Assembly: GCF_900205865.1 (NCBI RefSeq)
Contig: NZ_LT906662.1
Coordinates: 2,617,411 to 2,681,410, forward strand
From: Thermoanaerobacterium sp. RBIITD
GTDB taxonomy: Bacteria > Bacillota > Thermoanaerobacteria > Thermoanaerobacterales > Thermoanaerobacteraceae
Length of the DNA: 64,000 nucleotides
Direction of reading: 5' to 3'
The notes under the pieces were generated by a model, which was not told the DNA's origin, did not search any database, and worked only from the letters and a program-made list of their open reading frames with translations. The translations under genes were made by a program, and so were the position numbers. Of this stretch, positions 17,250-25,976 are shown piece after piece. Position 1 is the stretch's first letter. Each line of letters starts with the position of its first letter.

Positions 17250-17654
17250 ATGAAGCTTGAGGAAGGTTTGTATGTGCATCTAAAAAATTATCCTGATCTT
17301 AAAAACCTTGTCGAGGATAGGATATATCCCCTTGTTATGCGCCAGAATTGCAAACTTTCAGCAATCACTTACCAGAAAGTATCAGGCAGCCGGCAGCACT
17401 GCCTGCAGAGAGATACCGGCTTTACCACGCCTGTGTATCAGATTTCCTGCTGGGCGCAAAATTACGCCCAATTAAAGGCTGTGAGTGAGCAGGTACGGTT
17501 AGCCTTGCAAAATTTTTCTGGGCTTATGGGTGGTGACGGAGGTGTAGAGGTTAACGCAATGCTTCTCCAAGGCGAGATGGAAGGCTTTGACCCAGATACA
17601 AAAATATATTACGCGAATTTTGACTTCGAGTTCCAATATATTGAGCCGATTTAA
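17250..17654 (+). CDS. Tail completion protein (DUF3168/gp17-like)
   Basis: 134 residues, uninterrupted: MKLEEGLYVHLKNYPDLKNLVEDRIYP, then ITYQKVSGSRQHCL and PVYQISCWAQNYAQLKAVSEQVRLAL. This is the usual pattern of the family that terminates the tail tube. Directly abuts the gp10-like pseudogene. One of the few prophage structural genes without a lesion. Confidence 0.85.
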   Translation: MKLEEGLYVHLKNYPDLKNLVEDRIYPLVMRQNCKLSAITYQKVSGSRQHCLQRDTGFTTPVYQISCWAQNYAQLKAVSEQVRLALQNFSGLMGGDGGVEVNAMLLQGEMEGFDPDTKIYYANFDFEFQYIEPI

Positions 17655-17703
17655 TCCCCTCAAAATTGAGGAGATTAGGTTTTAAGAAGGGAGAGAAAAG
17701 ACA

Positions 17704-17783
17704 ATAGCCATATCAGGAAAGAGCGGGAAGTTTGTTATAGGGACAAATACAATGACGGAGATAAAGAACTGGTCTTTAGATCT
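17704..17783 (+). pseudogene. Phage tail tube protein, 5' fragment
   Basis: AGAAGGGAGAG precedes an ATA where ATG is expected, followed by AISGKSGKFVIGTNTMTEI and KNWSLDL: the N-terminus of a major tail protein. It is cut at 17783 by an orphan IS21 end. A hairpin at 17653-17679 (CCCCTC/GAGG) lies just upstream. Confidence 0.65.
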
Positions 17784-17838
17784 TGAAAATGATAAAATAA
17801 GAATTGCGAAAAGTGGAAAATAAAAATGTACAAATTTG
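17784..17838 (+). repeat. Orphan IS21 right end, 55 bp
   Basis: Reads TGAAAATGATAAAATAAGAA then TTGCGAAAAGTGGAAAATAA and ATGTACAAATTTG. It matches the inward-read right end of the intact IS21 (8503 down to 8448) with only a base or two changed. The rest of that IS copy is gone; the ISL3-type element starts on the next base. Confidence 0.85.
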
Positions 17839-19267
17839 GGTTCTTTCCAAAATTAGTTGAAATCTAATAAATACATGATATAATAGAATGGTAAGAAAAT
17901 TAGAAAAGAGGACTCTCAAATGGATGAATTTATTAAGATGCTGGATAAAAATTTAGAATATAAAAGCCATGAAATAATTGATGATACTATATATATCAAA
18001 GTGGAATCAAATAGAAAAGAATTAAAATGTCCTTTCTGTTGTCAAACATCTACAAAAGTTCATTCACATTATAAAAGAAGCTTTCAGGATCTTCCGATAC
18101 AAGGCAAGAAAGTTATAGTTATTCTTAATAATAGAAAAATGTTTTGTACCAATCCGGATTGTCCAGTATTGTAAAGACTATATTATGAAAACTTTAAATC
18201 AAAAAGTTTCCGTGCCTTTACCTTTTATTCCAATGAAAAATGCTGATAAAACAGATACAATGAAAAATTCTGCAATTATTAATAAAAAGCTTACCTTAAA
18301 AGAAAAATATGAAAGAATAAATCTTCTTCTAATAAAAGGTTATAAAAAATCATACATATGCAAAAAATTAAACTTAGATTCACGCACATTTGATAAGCTA
18401 ATAAATATGACAGATAAAGAAAGAGAAAAACTGTTTCAAACAAAAATGATGAAAAAGCACGAAGAAACTGTTGCAAGGAAACAAGAAAAAATTAACAAAG
18501 TACAAGAAATGTTCAAACATGGTTATTCAAAAGCAGCAATAGCAAGAGAAATAGGAATTGACAAACGTACAGTAAACAAATATCTTGATCCTAACTACTC
18601 TGCAGTGCATGCATCATACGGAGTCAAAAAACCAGGTAAATTAAGTCTATTTATAGATGAGATAAATTGTTATATTGAGCAAGGATATACATCAGCAAAT
18701 ATTGATGAGATAATTCGTAAAAAAAGGTTACAATGGTTCTATTTCCAGCATACGTCACTATATTAGCGAATGGAAACATCGTTACAAAAAGGAATATGAT
18801 AAAGATAAATCTAATGATAATGGAGACAAAATTAGCGAACAAATAGAGCGCAAAAATTTAATAAAGTTGCTGTACAAACCTATCGAGGAAGTAAAAATGA
18901 TTACTCAAGAGCAATTAGATAGAGTGTTTAATGAATATCCATTTTATACAAGTATATATCATCTTGTAAATGAATTTAGGGAAATACTATTAGAGAAAAA
19001 TATTAGTAAATTAGAAGAATGGATAGATAAAGCCGATTCGTTAAAAATTCACGAAATAGAAAGTTTTGTGAAAGGGCTGGTAAAAGATATAGATGCTGTT
19101 AGAAATGCAATAATATATGATTTTAATAATGGTCTTGCGGAAGGCAGTGTCAATAAGCTTAAAGTAATTAAAAGAATTATGTATAGAAGGTGTAGCTTTG
19201 ATACACTAAGAGCTAAAGTGCTTTGGTCTGAACATATGCACAAGATTAACTAATTTTGGAAAGAACC
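17839..19267 (+). mobile_element. ISL3-family element, degenerate
   Basis: Terminal inverted repeats GGTTCTTTCCAAAATTAG (17839-17856) and its exact complement at 19250-19267. It encloses a broken transposase with an ISL3-type zinc-finger start. No 8-bp target duplication is visible (left CAAATTTG, right ACTTTTAT), implying later rearrangement. Confidence 0.82.
17920..19253 (+). pseudogene. ISL3-family transposase, internally deleted and frameshifted
   Basis: The N-terminal piece (17920-18177) has CPFC...HYKRSFQDLPIQGKKV...CTNPDCP, the ISL3 zinc-ribbon. The frame then ends, and the next piece (18185-18766) has two HTH segments (EKYERINLLLIKGYKKSYICKK; GYSKAAIAREIGIDKRTVNKYL). After another shift near 18728 the end (to 19253) has the final DDE-type helices (FRLLLEKN-like, KVIKRIMYRRCSFDTLRAKVLW). 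The expected segment with the first DDE aspartates is missing. Inactive. Confidence 0.85.
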
Positions 19268-19878
19268 ACTTTTATTTTACCATTAACATGCCAAATGAAG
19301 TTATCTATGAAACAACTATGACTGCGATTGTGCTGCCTATCTTTTTTTGAACTCAGCTTTTTTCCCTTTTGAAAGCTTGCCAGGGTGATTGGCGGTAGCC
19401 GTGATGCTTAATCCATTTATACATGTTATTAACGCTCTGTGCAGCTTGATATTTGGAGCGACGATTTTGATTGGAGACATCCTGCCTGTTATTGTGCTAT
19501 TTACAGTGATGTGCTGTGGCAGCTTTGCGCTGGCAATGTGGAGACTCAAAAAGGAAACTGCCACTAATAGCAATCTACTATGACTTTAGTGTAGGCGGTA
19601 CTGATGTGGGCTAGGCTGAAATTCACCTTAAGGAATAATGCTATCATAATGTTTGCATTCATATACAAGATATTATTAATTTTAATTTAAAAAAAGACAA
19701 TGAAGAAAAAATGTTATATTCAGTAAAAAAAGATGTTTCCGTCAAAGCTGTGGGATAAGGTACTCTCAGAGGGAAAATATTATCCTGAACTTGTAGAACA
19801 GCATGAAGCCAAGGCTGGAGAATGGAATCAGAAATAAATTAAATTCAACATATTTGCTATTTATTTTGATAATATTTT
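19268..19878. other. Prophage gene scraps, no intact gene
   Basis: Three frames hold short recognisable coding debris: FTINMPNEVIYETTMTAIVLP just after the ISL3 end, YDFSVGGTDVG near 19585, and LSEGKYYPELVEQHEAKAGEW near 19760-19835. A hydrophobic frame (19410-19583) and its complement are open but neither has a ribosome site. Sequence becomes AT-rich core DNA from about 19840. Confidence 0.5.
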
Positions 19879-19908
19879 GTGATATAATTTATTTAAATTA
19901 AATGAATA

Positions 19909-19996
19909 ACGAGGCTGGGGTGCCGAAAGGCTGAGAAAGAGCCCATGCTCTTAACCCATTGAACCTGATATAGTTAGTACTATCGTAGGGAGCCTG
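19909..19996 (+). promoter_or_regulatory. TPP riboswitch (THI element)
   Basis: Contains GCTGGGGTGC, GGCTGAGAA, ACCCATTGAACCTGAT and TAGTTAGTACTATCGTAGGG, the conserved thiamine-pyrophosphate aptamer blocks in order. A -10-like TATAAT lies at 19883-19888. It precedes thiS and represses the operon when TPP is high. Confidence 0.96.
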
Positions 19997-20006
19997 AATT
20001 TTTTAT

Positions 20007-20038
20007 AAAAGGTTCACTTACGTGAACTTTTATTTTTT
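20007..20038 (+). terminator. Terminator of the TPP riboswitch
   Basis: GTTCAC (20012-20017) pairs with GTGAAC (20021-20026), extended by AAAA/TTTT and followed by TTTATTTTTT. This is the expression platform, suggesting transcription attenuation. Confidence 0.8.
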
Positions 20039-20051
20039 AAGGGGGAATTAT

Positions 20052-20252
20052 ATGGTTTTAAACCTAAATGGAGATAAAGTTGTACTAGACAGTAACATAA
20101 GTTTATTAGAATTATTACAGCAAAAGGGTATAAATCCTGAAACAGTGGTTGTTGAATATAATTACAATATAGTCAAAAGGGAAGAATGGCCCAAAATAAT
20201 ATTAAAAGAAAATGACAACCTTGAAGTTATAAGATTTGTAGGAGGTGGTTGA
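20052..20252 (+). CDS. thiS: ThiS sulfur-carrier protein
   Basis: 66 residues with ubiquitin-like sequence ([21 protein letters not shown]) ending in the required Gly-Gly (RFVGGG). The start at 20052 follows AAGGGGG; an earlier in-frame ATG lies within the terminator stem. ThiS, as thiocarboxylate, gives sulfur to ThiG for the thiazole ring. First gene of the riboswitch-controlled operon. No thiF adenylyltransferase follows within the window, so activation must come from elsewhere. Confidence 0.95.
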   Translation: MVLNLNGDKVVLDSNISLLELLQQKGINPETVVVEYNYNIVKREEWPKIILKENDNLEVIRFVGGG

Positions 20253-20253
20253 T

Positions 20254-21024
20254 ATGCCTGATAAATTAATAATTGGCGGCAAACAAATAACAAACAGATT
20301 GTTTATAGGGACAGGTAAATTTCCTGACGACAGGCTTATACCGGAGGTGATTAAAAGGTCAGGTGCACAAGTTGTTACAGTTGCTGTAAGAAGAGTAGAT
20401 TTTGGTAAGACACAGGAAGATATGATAAATTATATACCTGATGATTGTATTTTGATGCCTAATACATCTGGTGCTAGAAATGCGGAAGAAGCAGTAAGGA
20501 TTGCAAGGCTTGCAAGGGCTATAGGAGCAGGCAATTGGATTAAAATTGAGATTATTTCTGACAATAAATACCTGTTACCTGATAACATAGAAACTATTAA
20601 AGCTACAGAAGTCCTTGCAAATGAAGGGTTTACAGTATTGCCTTATGTAAGCCCTGACCTTATTGTTGCCAGAAAGTTAAAAAATGCAGGCGCTGCTGCA
20701 GTAATGCCGCTTGGTGCGCCGATCGGCACAAACAGGGGACTTAAAACAAAAGAACTTATCCAGATATTAATAGATGAAATAGACCTTCCGATTATTGTTG
20801 ATGCAGGAATAGGTAAGCCACATGAAGCATGTGAAGCAATGGAAATGGGAGCAGCTGCCGTTCTTGTAAATACAGCGATTGCGACAGCCGGCGACCCTGC
20901 ACTTATGGCTGAAGCTTTTAGCAATGCTGTAAAAGCGGGGAGAATGGCATTTGTTTCAGGTGCAGGTACTGTAAAGAAGTATGCTGAGGCATCATCGCCG
21001 CTTACAGGATTTTTAAATTTATAA
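20254..21024 (+). CDS. thiG: Thiazole synthase ThiG
   Basis: About 256 residues of (beta/alpha)8 fold. [21 protein letters not shown] is the ThiG start, with the Schiff-base Lys segment [17 protein letters not shown] and the phosphate loop [19 protein letters not shown]. ThiG condenses DXP, ThiS thiocarboxylate and dehydroglycine. I place the start at ATG 20254, 7 nt after GGAGGT, one base after the thiS stop; a GTG at 20245 is the alternative. Confidence 0.96.
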   Translation: MPDKLIIGGKQITNRLFIGTGKFPDDRLIPEVIKRSGAQVVTVAVRRVDFGKTQEDMINYIPDDCILMPNTSGARNAEEAVRIARLARAIGAGNWIKIEIISDNKYLLPDNIETIKATEVLANEGFTVLPYVSPDLIVARKLKNAGAAAVMPLGAPIGTNRGLKTKELIQILIDEIDLPIIVDAGIGKPHEACEAMEMGAAAVLVNTAIATAGDPALMAEAFSNAVKAGRMAFVSGAGTVKKYAEASSPLTGFLNL

Positions 21025-21039
21025 AAGAAGGTAATGTAT

Positions 21040-22152
21040 ATGAGCTTTTACAATGAATTTTTAAAATATAGAAACTTTGATTTTGAGGTTGTTTTAAATA
21101 GTGTTTCAGATTATGATGTAGAAAGAGTGTTATATAAAGATAAACTTGATATACAGGACTTTCTTACACTTTTATCACCAAATGCTGAAAAATATCTTGA
21201 GCCTATGGCACAAAAGGCTCATAGATTAACAGCACAAAATTTTGGTAAAGTAATTCTTCTTTATATTCCAATGTATCTTGCAAATTTCTGCGTCAATAGA
21301 TGTGCTTATTGTGGGTACAATGTAGACAACAGGATAAAAAGAAGCGTTATGCCTCTTGCTGATGTAAAGAGAGAAGCCGAATTAATAAGCAGTAAAGGTT
21401 TCAGACATATATTAATATTAACAGGCGAATCGAGGATAAAAAGCCCTGTATCATACATAAAGGATTGTACTAATATTCTGAAGGAATATTTTTCGTCCAT
21501 CTGTATAGAAATTTATCCTCTGGAAAGAGATGAATATAAAGAATTGATTTACGCAGGTGTTGATTCGCTTACAATATACCAGGAAACATATGACGAGAAA
21601 ATATATGATGATATTCATTTATCGGGTCCGAAGAAAAATTACAGGTACCGCCTTGAAGCACCAGACAGAGCATGTGATGCAGGAATGAGAAGTGTTAATA
21701 TTGGAGCACTTCTGGGCTTAAACGATTGGAGAAAAGATGCATTTTATACGGCACTACATGCAAAATATTTGCAAGATACCTATAATGATGTTGACGTAAG
21801 TGTATCTGTGCCGAGAATAAGGCCGCATGTAGGTGCATTTCAACCAAAGTCGGTTATATCGGATAAAAACCTTGTTCAAATTATCTTAGCATTGAGGCTT
21901 TTTATGCCAAGGGTTGGTATAACTTTATCTACACGAGAAAGTCCAAGTTTAAGAGATAATCTACTGCCACTTGGCATAACGAAATTTTCAGCGGAGTCAT
22001 CAACTAAAGTTGGTGGATATCTTGAGAATGAAGAATATAAAGATGCGGGTCAATTTGAGGTATCAGATAAAAGAAATTTAGAGGAAATAATTAAAGTAAT
22101 TCGCAGTAAAGGCTATCAACCAATTTTCAAAGATTGGGAAGGTGTTTTATAG
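21040..22152 (+). CDS. thiH: 2-iminoacetate synthase ThiH (radical SAM)
   Basis: About 370 residues. The radical SAM motif C-X3-C-X2-C appears as [19 protein letters not shown] and [18 protein letters not shown] are ThiH signatures. It cleaves tyrosine to dehydroglycine and p-cresol, the oxygen-sensitive anaerobe route, feeding ThiG. Start at 21040 because AAGAAGG lies 7-8 nt upstream; ATG 21034 is possible. Confidence 0.96.
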   Translation: MSFYNEFLKYRNFDFEVVLNSVSDYDVERVLYKDKLDIQDFLTLLSPNAEKYLEPMAQKAHRLTAQNFGKVILLYIPMYLANFCVNRCAYCGYNVDNRIKRSVMPLADVKREAELISSKGFRHILILTGESRIKSPVSYIKDCTNILKEYFSSICIEIYPLERDEYKELIYAGVDSLTIYQETYDEKIYDDIHLSGPKKNYRYRLEAPDRACDAGMRSVNIGALLGLNDWRKDAFYTALHAKYLQDTYNDVDVSVSVPRIRPHVGAFQPKSVISDKNLVQIILALRLFMPRVGITLSTRESPSLRDNLLPLGITKFSAESSTKVGGYLENEEYKDAGQFEVSDKRNLEEIIKVIRSKGYQPIFKDWEGVL

Positions 22153-22167
22153 ATTTGGGGTGTAATT

Positions 22168-22803
22168 ATGAAGCAAAATATCCTTGATACAGATATTTAC
22201 TGCATAACTGCTGAAGAATATTCCAAGGGAAGAAGCAATATTCAAGTAGTCAAAGAAATGATAGATGCTGGTATCAAAATAATTCAATACAGAGAAAAAG
22301 AAAAGAAAAAGCTTTATAAGTATAATGAATGCGTAGAGCTTCGCAAAATGACTTTGGATGCAGGTGTAATTTTTATAATAGATGATGATGTAGACTTGGC
22401 ATTAGCTGTTAAGGCAGATGGTGTTCATATTGGACAGGAAGATATGCCTATCAGTAAAGTAAGGGAACTTGTTGGGAATGACATGATTATAGGGCTTTCA
22501 ACACATTCACCGGAACAGGCCGTAAGTGCAGTAAAAAATGGAGCTGATTACATAGGTGTTGGCCCTATATTTCCTACAAAGACTAAGAAAGATGTATGTA
22601 ATGCGGTTGGGCTTGAGTACCTTGATTTTGTTGTTAAAAATATTGATATACCATTTGTTGCAATAGGTGGAATAAAAGAACATAATATCTACGAAGTAAA
22701 AAAACACGGGGCAAAGTGTATAGCTTTAGTAACTGAAATAGTTGGTGCTGATGACATAAAGGGGAAAATTAATAATTTAAGAGCTATACTGGGTGGTGTT
22801 TAA
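22168..22803 (+). CDS. thiE: Thiamine-phosphate synthase ThiE
   Basis: 211 residues. YCITAEEYSKGRS, IIQYREKEKKK, ADGVHIGQEDMP, IGLSTHS and GADYIGVGPIFPTKTKKD are the ThiE pyrophosphate- and HMP-binding motifs. It joins the thiazole phosphate and HMP-PP to thiamine phosphate, completing the thiazole branch encoded upstream. The pyrimidine genes (thiC, thiD) are not in the window. Confidence 0.96.
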   Translation: MKQNILDTDIYCITAEEYSKGRSNIQVVKEMIDAGIKIIQYREKEKKKLYKYNECVELRKMTLDAGVIFIIDDDVDLALAVKADGVHIGQEDMPISKVRELVGNDMIIGLSTHSPEQAVSAVKNGADYIGVGPIFPTKTKKDVCNAVGLEYLDFVVKNIDIPFVAIGGIKEHNIYEVKKHGAKCIALVTEIVGADDIKGKINNLRAILGGV

Positions 22804-23008
22804 TATATTTAAATATTTAATAGCTTTTATTATTGTAGTAATTGTATATTTTATCGCTGACTTGCTATTTAGTTTAATTTTTCACGAGAAAATACAAGAA
22901 ATATACAGGAAAAGAGAACGGAAATACATATTTTATTATTTTTTAATTTTAGTTATTTCATTTTTTATAGCTTATGCAATATTTCCTAATATTTTTTCGA
23001 TGATTTAA
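22793..23008 (+). CDS. Small two-helix membrane protein, unknown
   Basis: 71 residues beginning at GTG 22793 (or GTG 22796), overlapping the thiE end by 11 bp. Two hydrophobic helices (YLIAFIIVVIVYFIADLLFSLIF and FYYFLILVISFFIAYAIF) flank a charged loop HEKIQEIYRKRERKY. Overlap implies coupling to thiE; whether it concerns thiamine is unknown. No family recognised. Confidence 0.6.
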   Translation: MVFNIFKYLIAFIIVVIVYFIADLLFSLIFHEKIQEIYRKRERKYIFYYFLILVISFFIAYAIFPNIFSMI

Positions 23009-23023
23009 TGATATAAAATGACC

Positions 23024-23053
23024 TTGACAAATATTTGTATAAAGCAGTATGAT
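23024..23053 (+). promoter_or_regulatory. Strong promoter with no intact gene, probable old tRNA promoter
   Basis: TTGACA (23024-23029), 18 bp, TATGAT (23048-23053). A terminator follows 30 nt later, then two damaged tRNA sequences. Confidence 0.65.
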
Positions 23054-23081
23054 ACAGGCCTGTTAAAAAATAGTACGTAAG

Positions 23082-23124
23082 AAAAAAAGCACTTCTGTAT
23101 ATAATTTAGGAAGTGCTTTTTTTT
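23082..23124 (+). terminator. Intrinsic terminator
   Basis: AAAGCACTTC (23086-23095) pairs with GAAGTGCTTT (23110-23119), followed by TTTTT. Together with the promoter at 23024 it would bound a roughly 60-nt transcript. Confidence 0.85.
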
Positions 23125-23197
23125 ATGAAAGAGGGTGTAGATGTATTCTGCTCTAAAACCTCAAAATATTTTTATTTAAGGCTTAACAGGAATTTTG

Positions 23198-23219
23198 TTT
23201 GCTAACATTTTGCTAACAT
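23198..23219. repeat. Tandem 11-bp repeat
   Basis: TTTGCTAACAT occurs twice back to back (23198-23208 and 23209-23219), 32 bp before the tRNA-Lys remnant. Repeats like this beside a tRNA 3' end can be recombinase arm sites; inference only. Confidence 0.7.
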
Positions 23220-23250
23220 AATAGATAAAAATGCTTAAAAAGTACTTCTG

Positions 23251-23299
23251 CCAACTCTTAATCAGCGGGTCATGGGTTCGAGTCCCTGATGGCGCACCA
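23251..23299 (+). pseudogene. tRNA-Lys(CTT) 3' half
   Basis: AACTCTTAATCAG gives the 3' side of the anticodon arm with anticodon CTT, then the T-arm GGGTTCGAGTCCC and the 3' acceptor strand TGGCGCACCA. The 5' acceptor strand, D-arm and 5' anticodon stem are absent. A 3'-half tRNA is what a tRNA-targeting integrase leaves at one attachment site. Confidence 0.85.
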
Positions 23300-23308
23300 T
23301 TTTAATAT

Positions 23309-23382
23309 GCGGATGTGGTGGAACTGGCAAACACGCTAGACTTAGGATCTAGTGGGGGGGTCAAATTCCTTCATCCGCACCA
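23309..23382 (+). pseudogene. tRNA-Leu(TAG) lacking the variable arm
   Basis: GCGGATG pairs with CATCCGC, the anticodon arm is CTAGA-CTTAGGA-TCTAG (anticodon TAG), and CCA is encoded. The total is 74 nt rather than about 86-89: the long class II variable arm is missing and the T-loop (TCAAATT) lacks the GTTCRA consensus. Leucyl-tRNA synthetase and TPsiC recognition should fail. Confidence 0.8.
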
Positions 23383-23507
23383 AAAAACAATGAATACATA
23401 TTCCAATATTTATATCCTTTAAAACAGGGTTACTGATCGAAATTTGAAGAAAGGAATATCAGTAAGATGAGAGAAAATTCAATAGAGTTTTTAGCTAATG
23501 TAAATGC

Positions 23508-23550
23508 AAAAAAGTACGTTTAAAACAAAACTTGTTAAATGTACTTTTTT
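23508..23550 (+). terminator. Terminator after the tRNA remnants
   Basis: AAAAAAGTAC (23508-23517) pairs with GTACTTTTTT (23541-23550), extended by TTTAA/TTAAA. The only open frame here, 18 codons from ATG 23467, has no support. Confidence 0.7.
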
Positions 23551-23698
23551 ATACTATATAAAATAAAAGATATATAAACTCTAGTGGAAATCAATATGTT
23601 GCATTATTTATGAAAATTTTTTCATCTATTGTTTTTTTTTAGTAAAACATCTATAATTAGAGTTGATATAATTTTTCAAATATAAGGGGGTTTTTATA

Positions 23699-25798
23699 AT
23701 GAATCTAATACTATTAGCTCCATTAGGTTCAATAATTGCACTATTGTATGCTGCTTACCTTGCTTATTCTGTTCTCAAAAGAGACGAAGGTACGGAACAA
23801 ATGAGAAAAGTTGCCGCGGCTATACGAGAAGGTGCTAATGCTTACCTAAAGAGGCAATATACGGGTGTCGCACTATTTTTTATTGTTATGTTTATAATTC
23901 TCTTAACACTTTCTTTCTTGAATTATTTAAATCCTTTCGTTCCATTTGCATTTTTAACTGGTGGTTTCTTCTCAGGTTTATCCGGATTTTTTGGAATGAA
24001 AATTGCTACATATGCTAATGCAAGAACTACAAATGCAGCAAAAAGCAGTTTGAACAGTGGCTTAAGGGTTGCGTTTTCTAGCGGTGCTGTAATGGGTTTC
24101 GTAGTAGTTGGTTTAGGACTTTTTGATTTAAGTGCATGGTTTTTTATTTTGAAATGGTTTTTTAGGAATTTAGACCAAGCTGCACAAATACAAAATATTA
24201 CAAGCTCAATGCTGACATTTGGAATGGGCGCAAGTTCTATGGCGCTATTTGCCCGTGTTGGTGGCGGAATTTACACAAAGGCTGCCGACGTAGGTGCAGA
24301 TTTAGTAGGTAAGGTTGAAGCAGGCATTCCTGAAGATGACCCGAGAAATCCTGCAGTTATAGCAGATAATGTCGGTGATAACGTTGGTGATGTTGCTGGA
24401 ATGGGTGCAGACTTATATGAATCATATGTAGGGTCAATAGTATCTACAAGTGCTTTGGCTGTTGCCGCGGGATTAGGCTTAAGTGGTGTTACTATACCAA
24501 TGACAATGGCGGCGGTAGGTATTTTATCTTCGATTATAGGTACCTTTTTTGTTCGCTCGGGTGAGAAAGTTGATCAAAAAGTTCTTCTTTCTGCATTGCG
24601 AAATGGAACGTATCTAAGTGCAATATTAATTGCAATTATCTCATATTTCTTGGTTGAGAACGTATTGGGAAGCAAACACATTGGAGTTTACTTTGCTATA
24701 TTAAGCGGACTGATAGCAGGTATATTAATAGGATTTTTTACAGAGTATTTTACATCAGATACATATAAACCGACAAAAGAACTATCTGAAACAGCTCTTA
24801 CTGGCCCTGCTACAGTTATAATAGGTGGTTTATCATTGGGAATGTTTTCGACAGTGGTTCCTGTTATAATAGTTGGAATAGCAATAGCTGCGAGTTATTA
24901 CCTTGCTGGTGGTGCATCAAGTTTTAATTTGGGTTTATACGGTGTTGGTATTTCTGCAGTTGGAATGCTTAGTACATTAGGAATCACGTTAGCTACTGAT
25001 GCATATGGCCCTGTCGCAGATAATGCTGGTGGTATTGCTGAAATGACTGAATTAGATCCAGAGGTAAGAAAGCGCACAGATGCACTTGATTCTCTCGGAA
25101 ATACCACAGCTGCAACAGGCAAGGGATTTGCAATCGGATCTGCTGCATTAACAGCACTTGCATTAATTGCTGCGTATAGAGATGAAGTTGAGCTGATTGC
25201 CAAAAAGGAAGGATTAAATTTCTCATTTAATCTAACATTAGTTAATCCACCAGTATTAATAGGCTTATTTATTGGAGGTATGCTTCCATTCCTCTTTTCT
25301 TCAATGACAATGAAGGCTGTTGGTAGAGCGGCACAGAAGATAGTTTTTGAAGTAAGAAGACAATTTAGAGAAATAAAAGGCCTCATGGAGGGTACCGCAA
25401 AACCAGATTATGCAGCATGTGTTGATATTTGCACGAGAGCAGCACAAAAGGAAATGGTAGCACCAGCTCTTATAGCTATAGTAGCTCCTATTTTGGTTGG
25501 TATATTTTTAGGAGTGAATGGTGTAGCTGGCATGCTTGCAGGTGCAACCGTAACAGGATTTACCCTTGCTGTAATGATGGCAAATTCAGGTGGCGCATGG
25601 GATAACGCCAAGAAATATATTGAAGCTGGTAATTACGGCGGTAAAGGCTCTGAAAGCCACAAAGCAGCGGTTGTCGGTGATACGGTTGGCGATCCATTTA
25701 AAGATACATCTGGCCCATCATTAAATATCCTTATTAAGCTTCTCTCTATGGTATCAATAGTATTTGCAACATTAATATTGCACATTTCTCTTATGTAA
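23699..25798 (+). CDS. hppA: Membrane-bound ion-pumping pyrophosphatase, K+-dependent type
   Basis: 699 residues with about 16 membrane helices. Catalytic motifs: DVGADLVGKVE (PPi/Mg site), DPRNPAVIADNVGDNVGD, and the C-terminal AVVGDTVGDPFKDTSGPS. LGNTTAATGKGFAIGSAAL has Ala rather than Lys at the K+ site, so K+-dependent activity is expected. It couples PPi hydrolysis to H+ or Na+ export; which ion is not decided by the motifs I can place with certainty. Monocistronic: RBS AAGGGGG and a terminator after it. Confidence 0.97.
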   Translation: MNLILLAPLGSIIALLYAAYLAYSVLKRDEGTEQMRKVAAAIREGANAYLKRQYTGVALFFIVMFIILLTLSFLNYLNPFVPFAFLTGGFFSGLSGFFGMKIATYANARTTNAAKSSLNSGLRVAFSSGAVMGFVVVGLGLFDLSAWFFILKWFFRNLDQAAQIQNITSSMLTFGMGASSMALFARVGGGIYTKAADVGADLVGKVEAGIPEDDPRNPAVIADNVGDNVGDVAGMGADLYESYVGSIVSTSALAVAAGLGLSGVTIPMTMAAVGILSSIIGTFFVRSGEKVDQKVLLSALRNGTYLSAILIAIISYFLVENVLGSKHIGVYFAILSGLIAGILIGFFTEYFTSDTYKPTKELSETALTGPATVIIGGLSLGMFSTVVPVIIVGIAIAASYYLAGGASSFNLGLYGVGISAVGMLSTLGITLATDAYGPVADNAGGIAEMTELDPEVRKRTDALDSLGNTTAATGKGFAIGSAALTALALIAAYRDEVELIAKKEGLNFSFNLTLVNPPVLIGLFIGGMLPFLFSSMTMKAVGRAAQKIVFEVRRQFREIKGLMEGTAKPDYAACVDICTRAAQKEMVAPALIAIVAPILVGIFLGVNGVAGMLAGATVTGFTLAVMMANSGGAWDNAKKYIEAGNYGGKGSESHKAAVVGDTVGDPFKDTSGPSLNILIKLLSMVSIVFATLILHISLM

Positions 25799-25813
25799 TT
25801 AACATAAATAATG

Positions 25814-25860
25814 GCCAGACTCTTTAGCTCAATATGCTAAAAGGTCTGGCATATTTATTT
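25814..25860 (+). terminator. Terminator of hppA
   Basis: GCCAGAC (25814-25820) pairs with GTCTGGC (25844-25850) with an inner CTTTTAGC-type stem, followed by ATATTTATTT. Confidence 0.8.
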
Positions 25861-25976
25861 CTAAATTTTTTGGTAGTCATATTTGGAATAATCAATATTT
25901 ACCATTAAATTTAAAAACATATAAAAAAAGTAGTATAATGGAATCAGATAATCATTCATTATGGAGGTCTTAGTCG

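Larger units (their letters stand above)
8504..19835 (+). mobile_element. Degenerate prophage: packaging and head-tail module
   Basis: Gene order is small terminase, large terminase, portal, prohead protease, major capsid, connector, head-tail adaptor, gp10, tail-completion, tail tube: the standard HK97-type late module. Integrase, repressor, lysis and tail-tape genes are absent. Most genes carry in-frame stops or frameshifts. GC content is visibly above the core. Bordered by IS21 on the left and an ISL3-type wreck on the right; gene scraps continue to about 19.83 kb. Confidence 0.85.

Noticed and set aside
19337-19583. Hydrophobic protein or its antisense frame after the ISL3 element
   Set aside because: Both strands are open, neither has an RBS or a recognisable family; treated as prophage debris.
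23467-23523. 18-codon frame MRENSIEFLANVNAKKY
   Set aside because: Too short, weak RBS, and its end forms the terminator stem.
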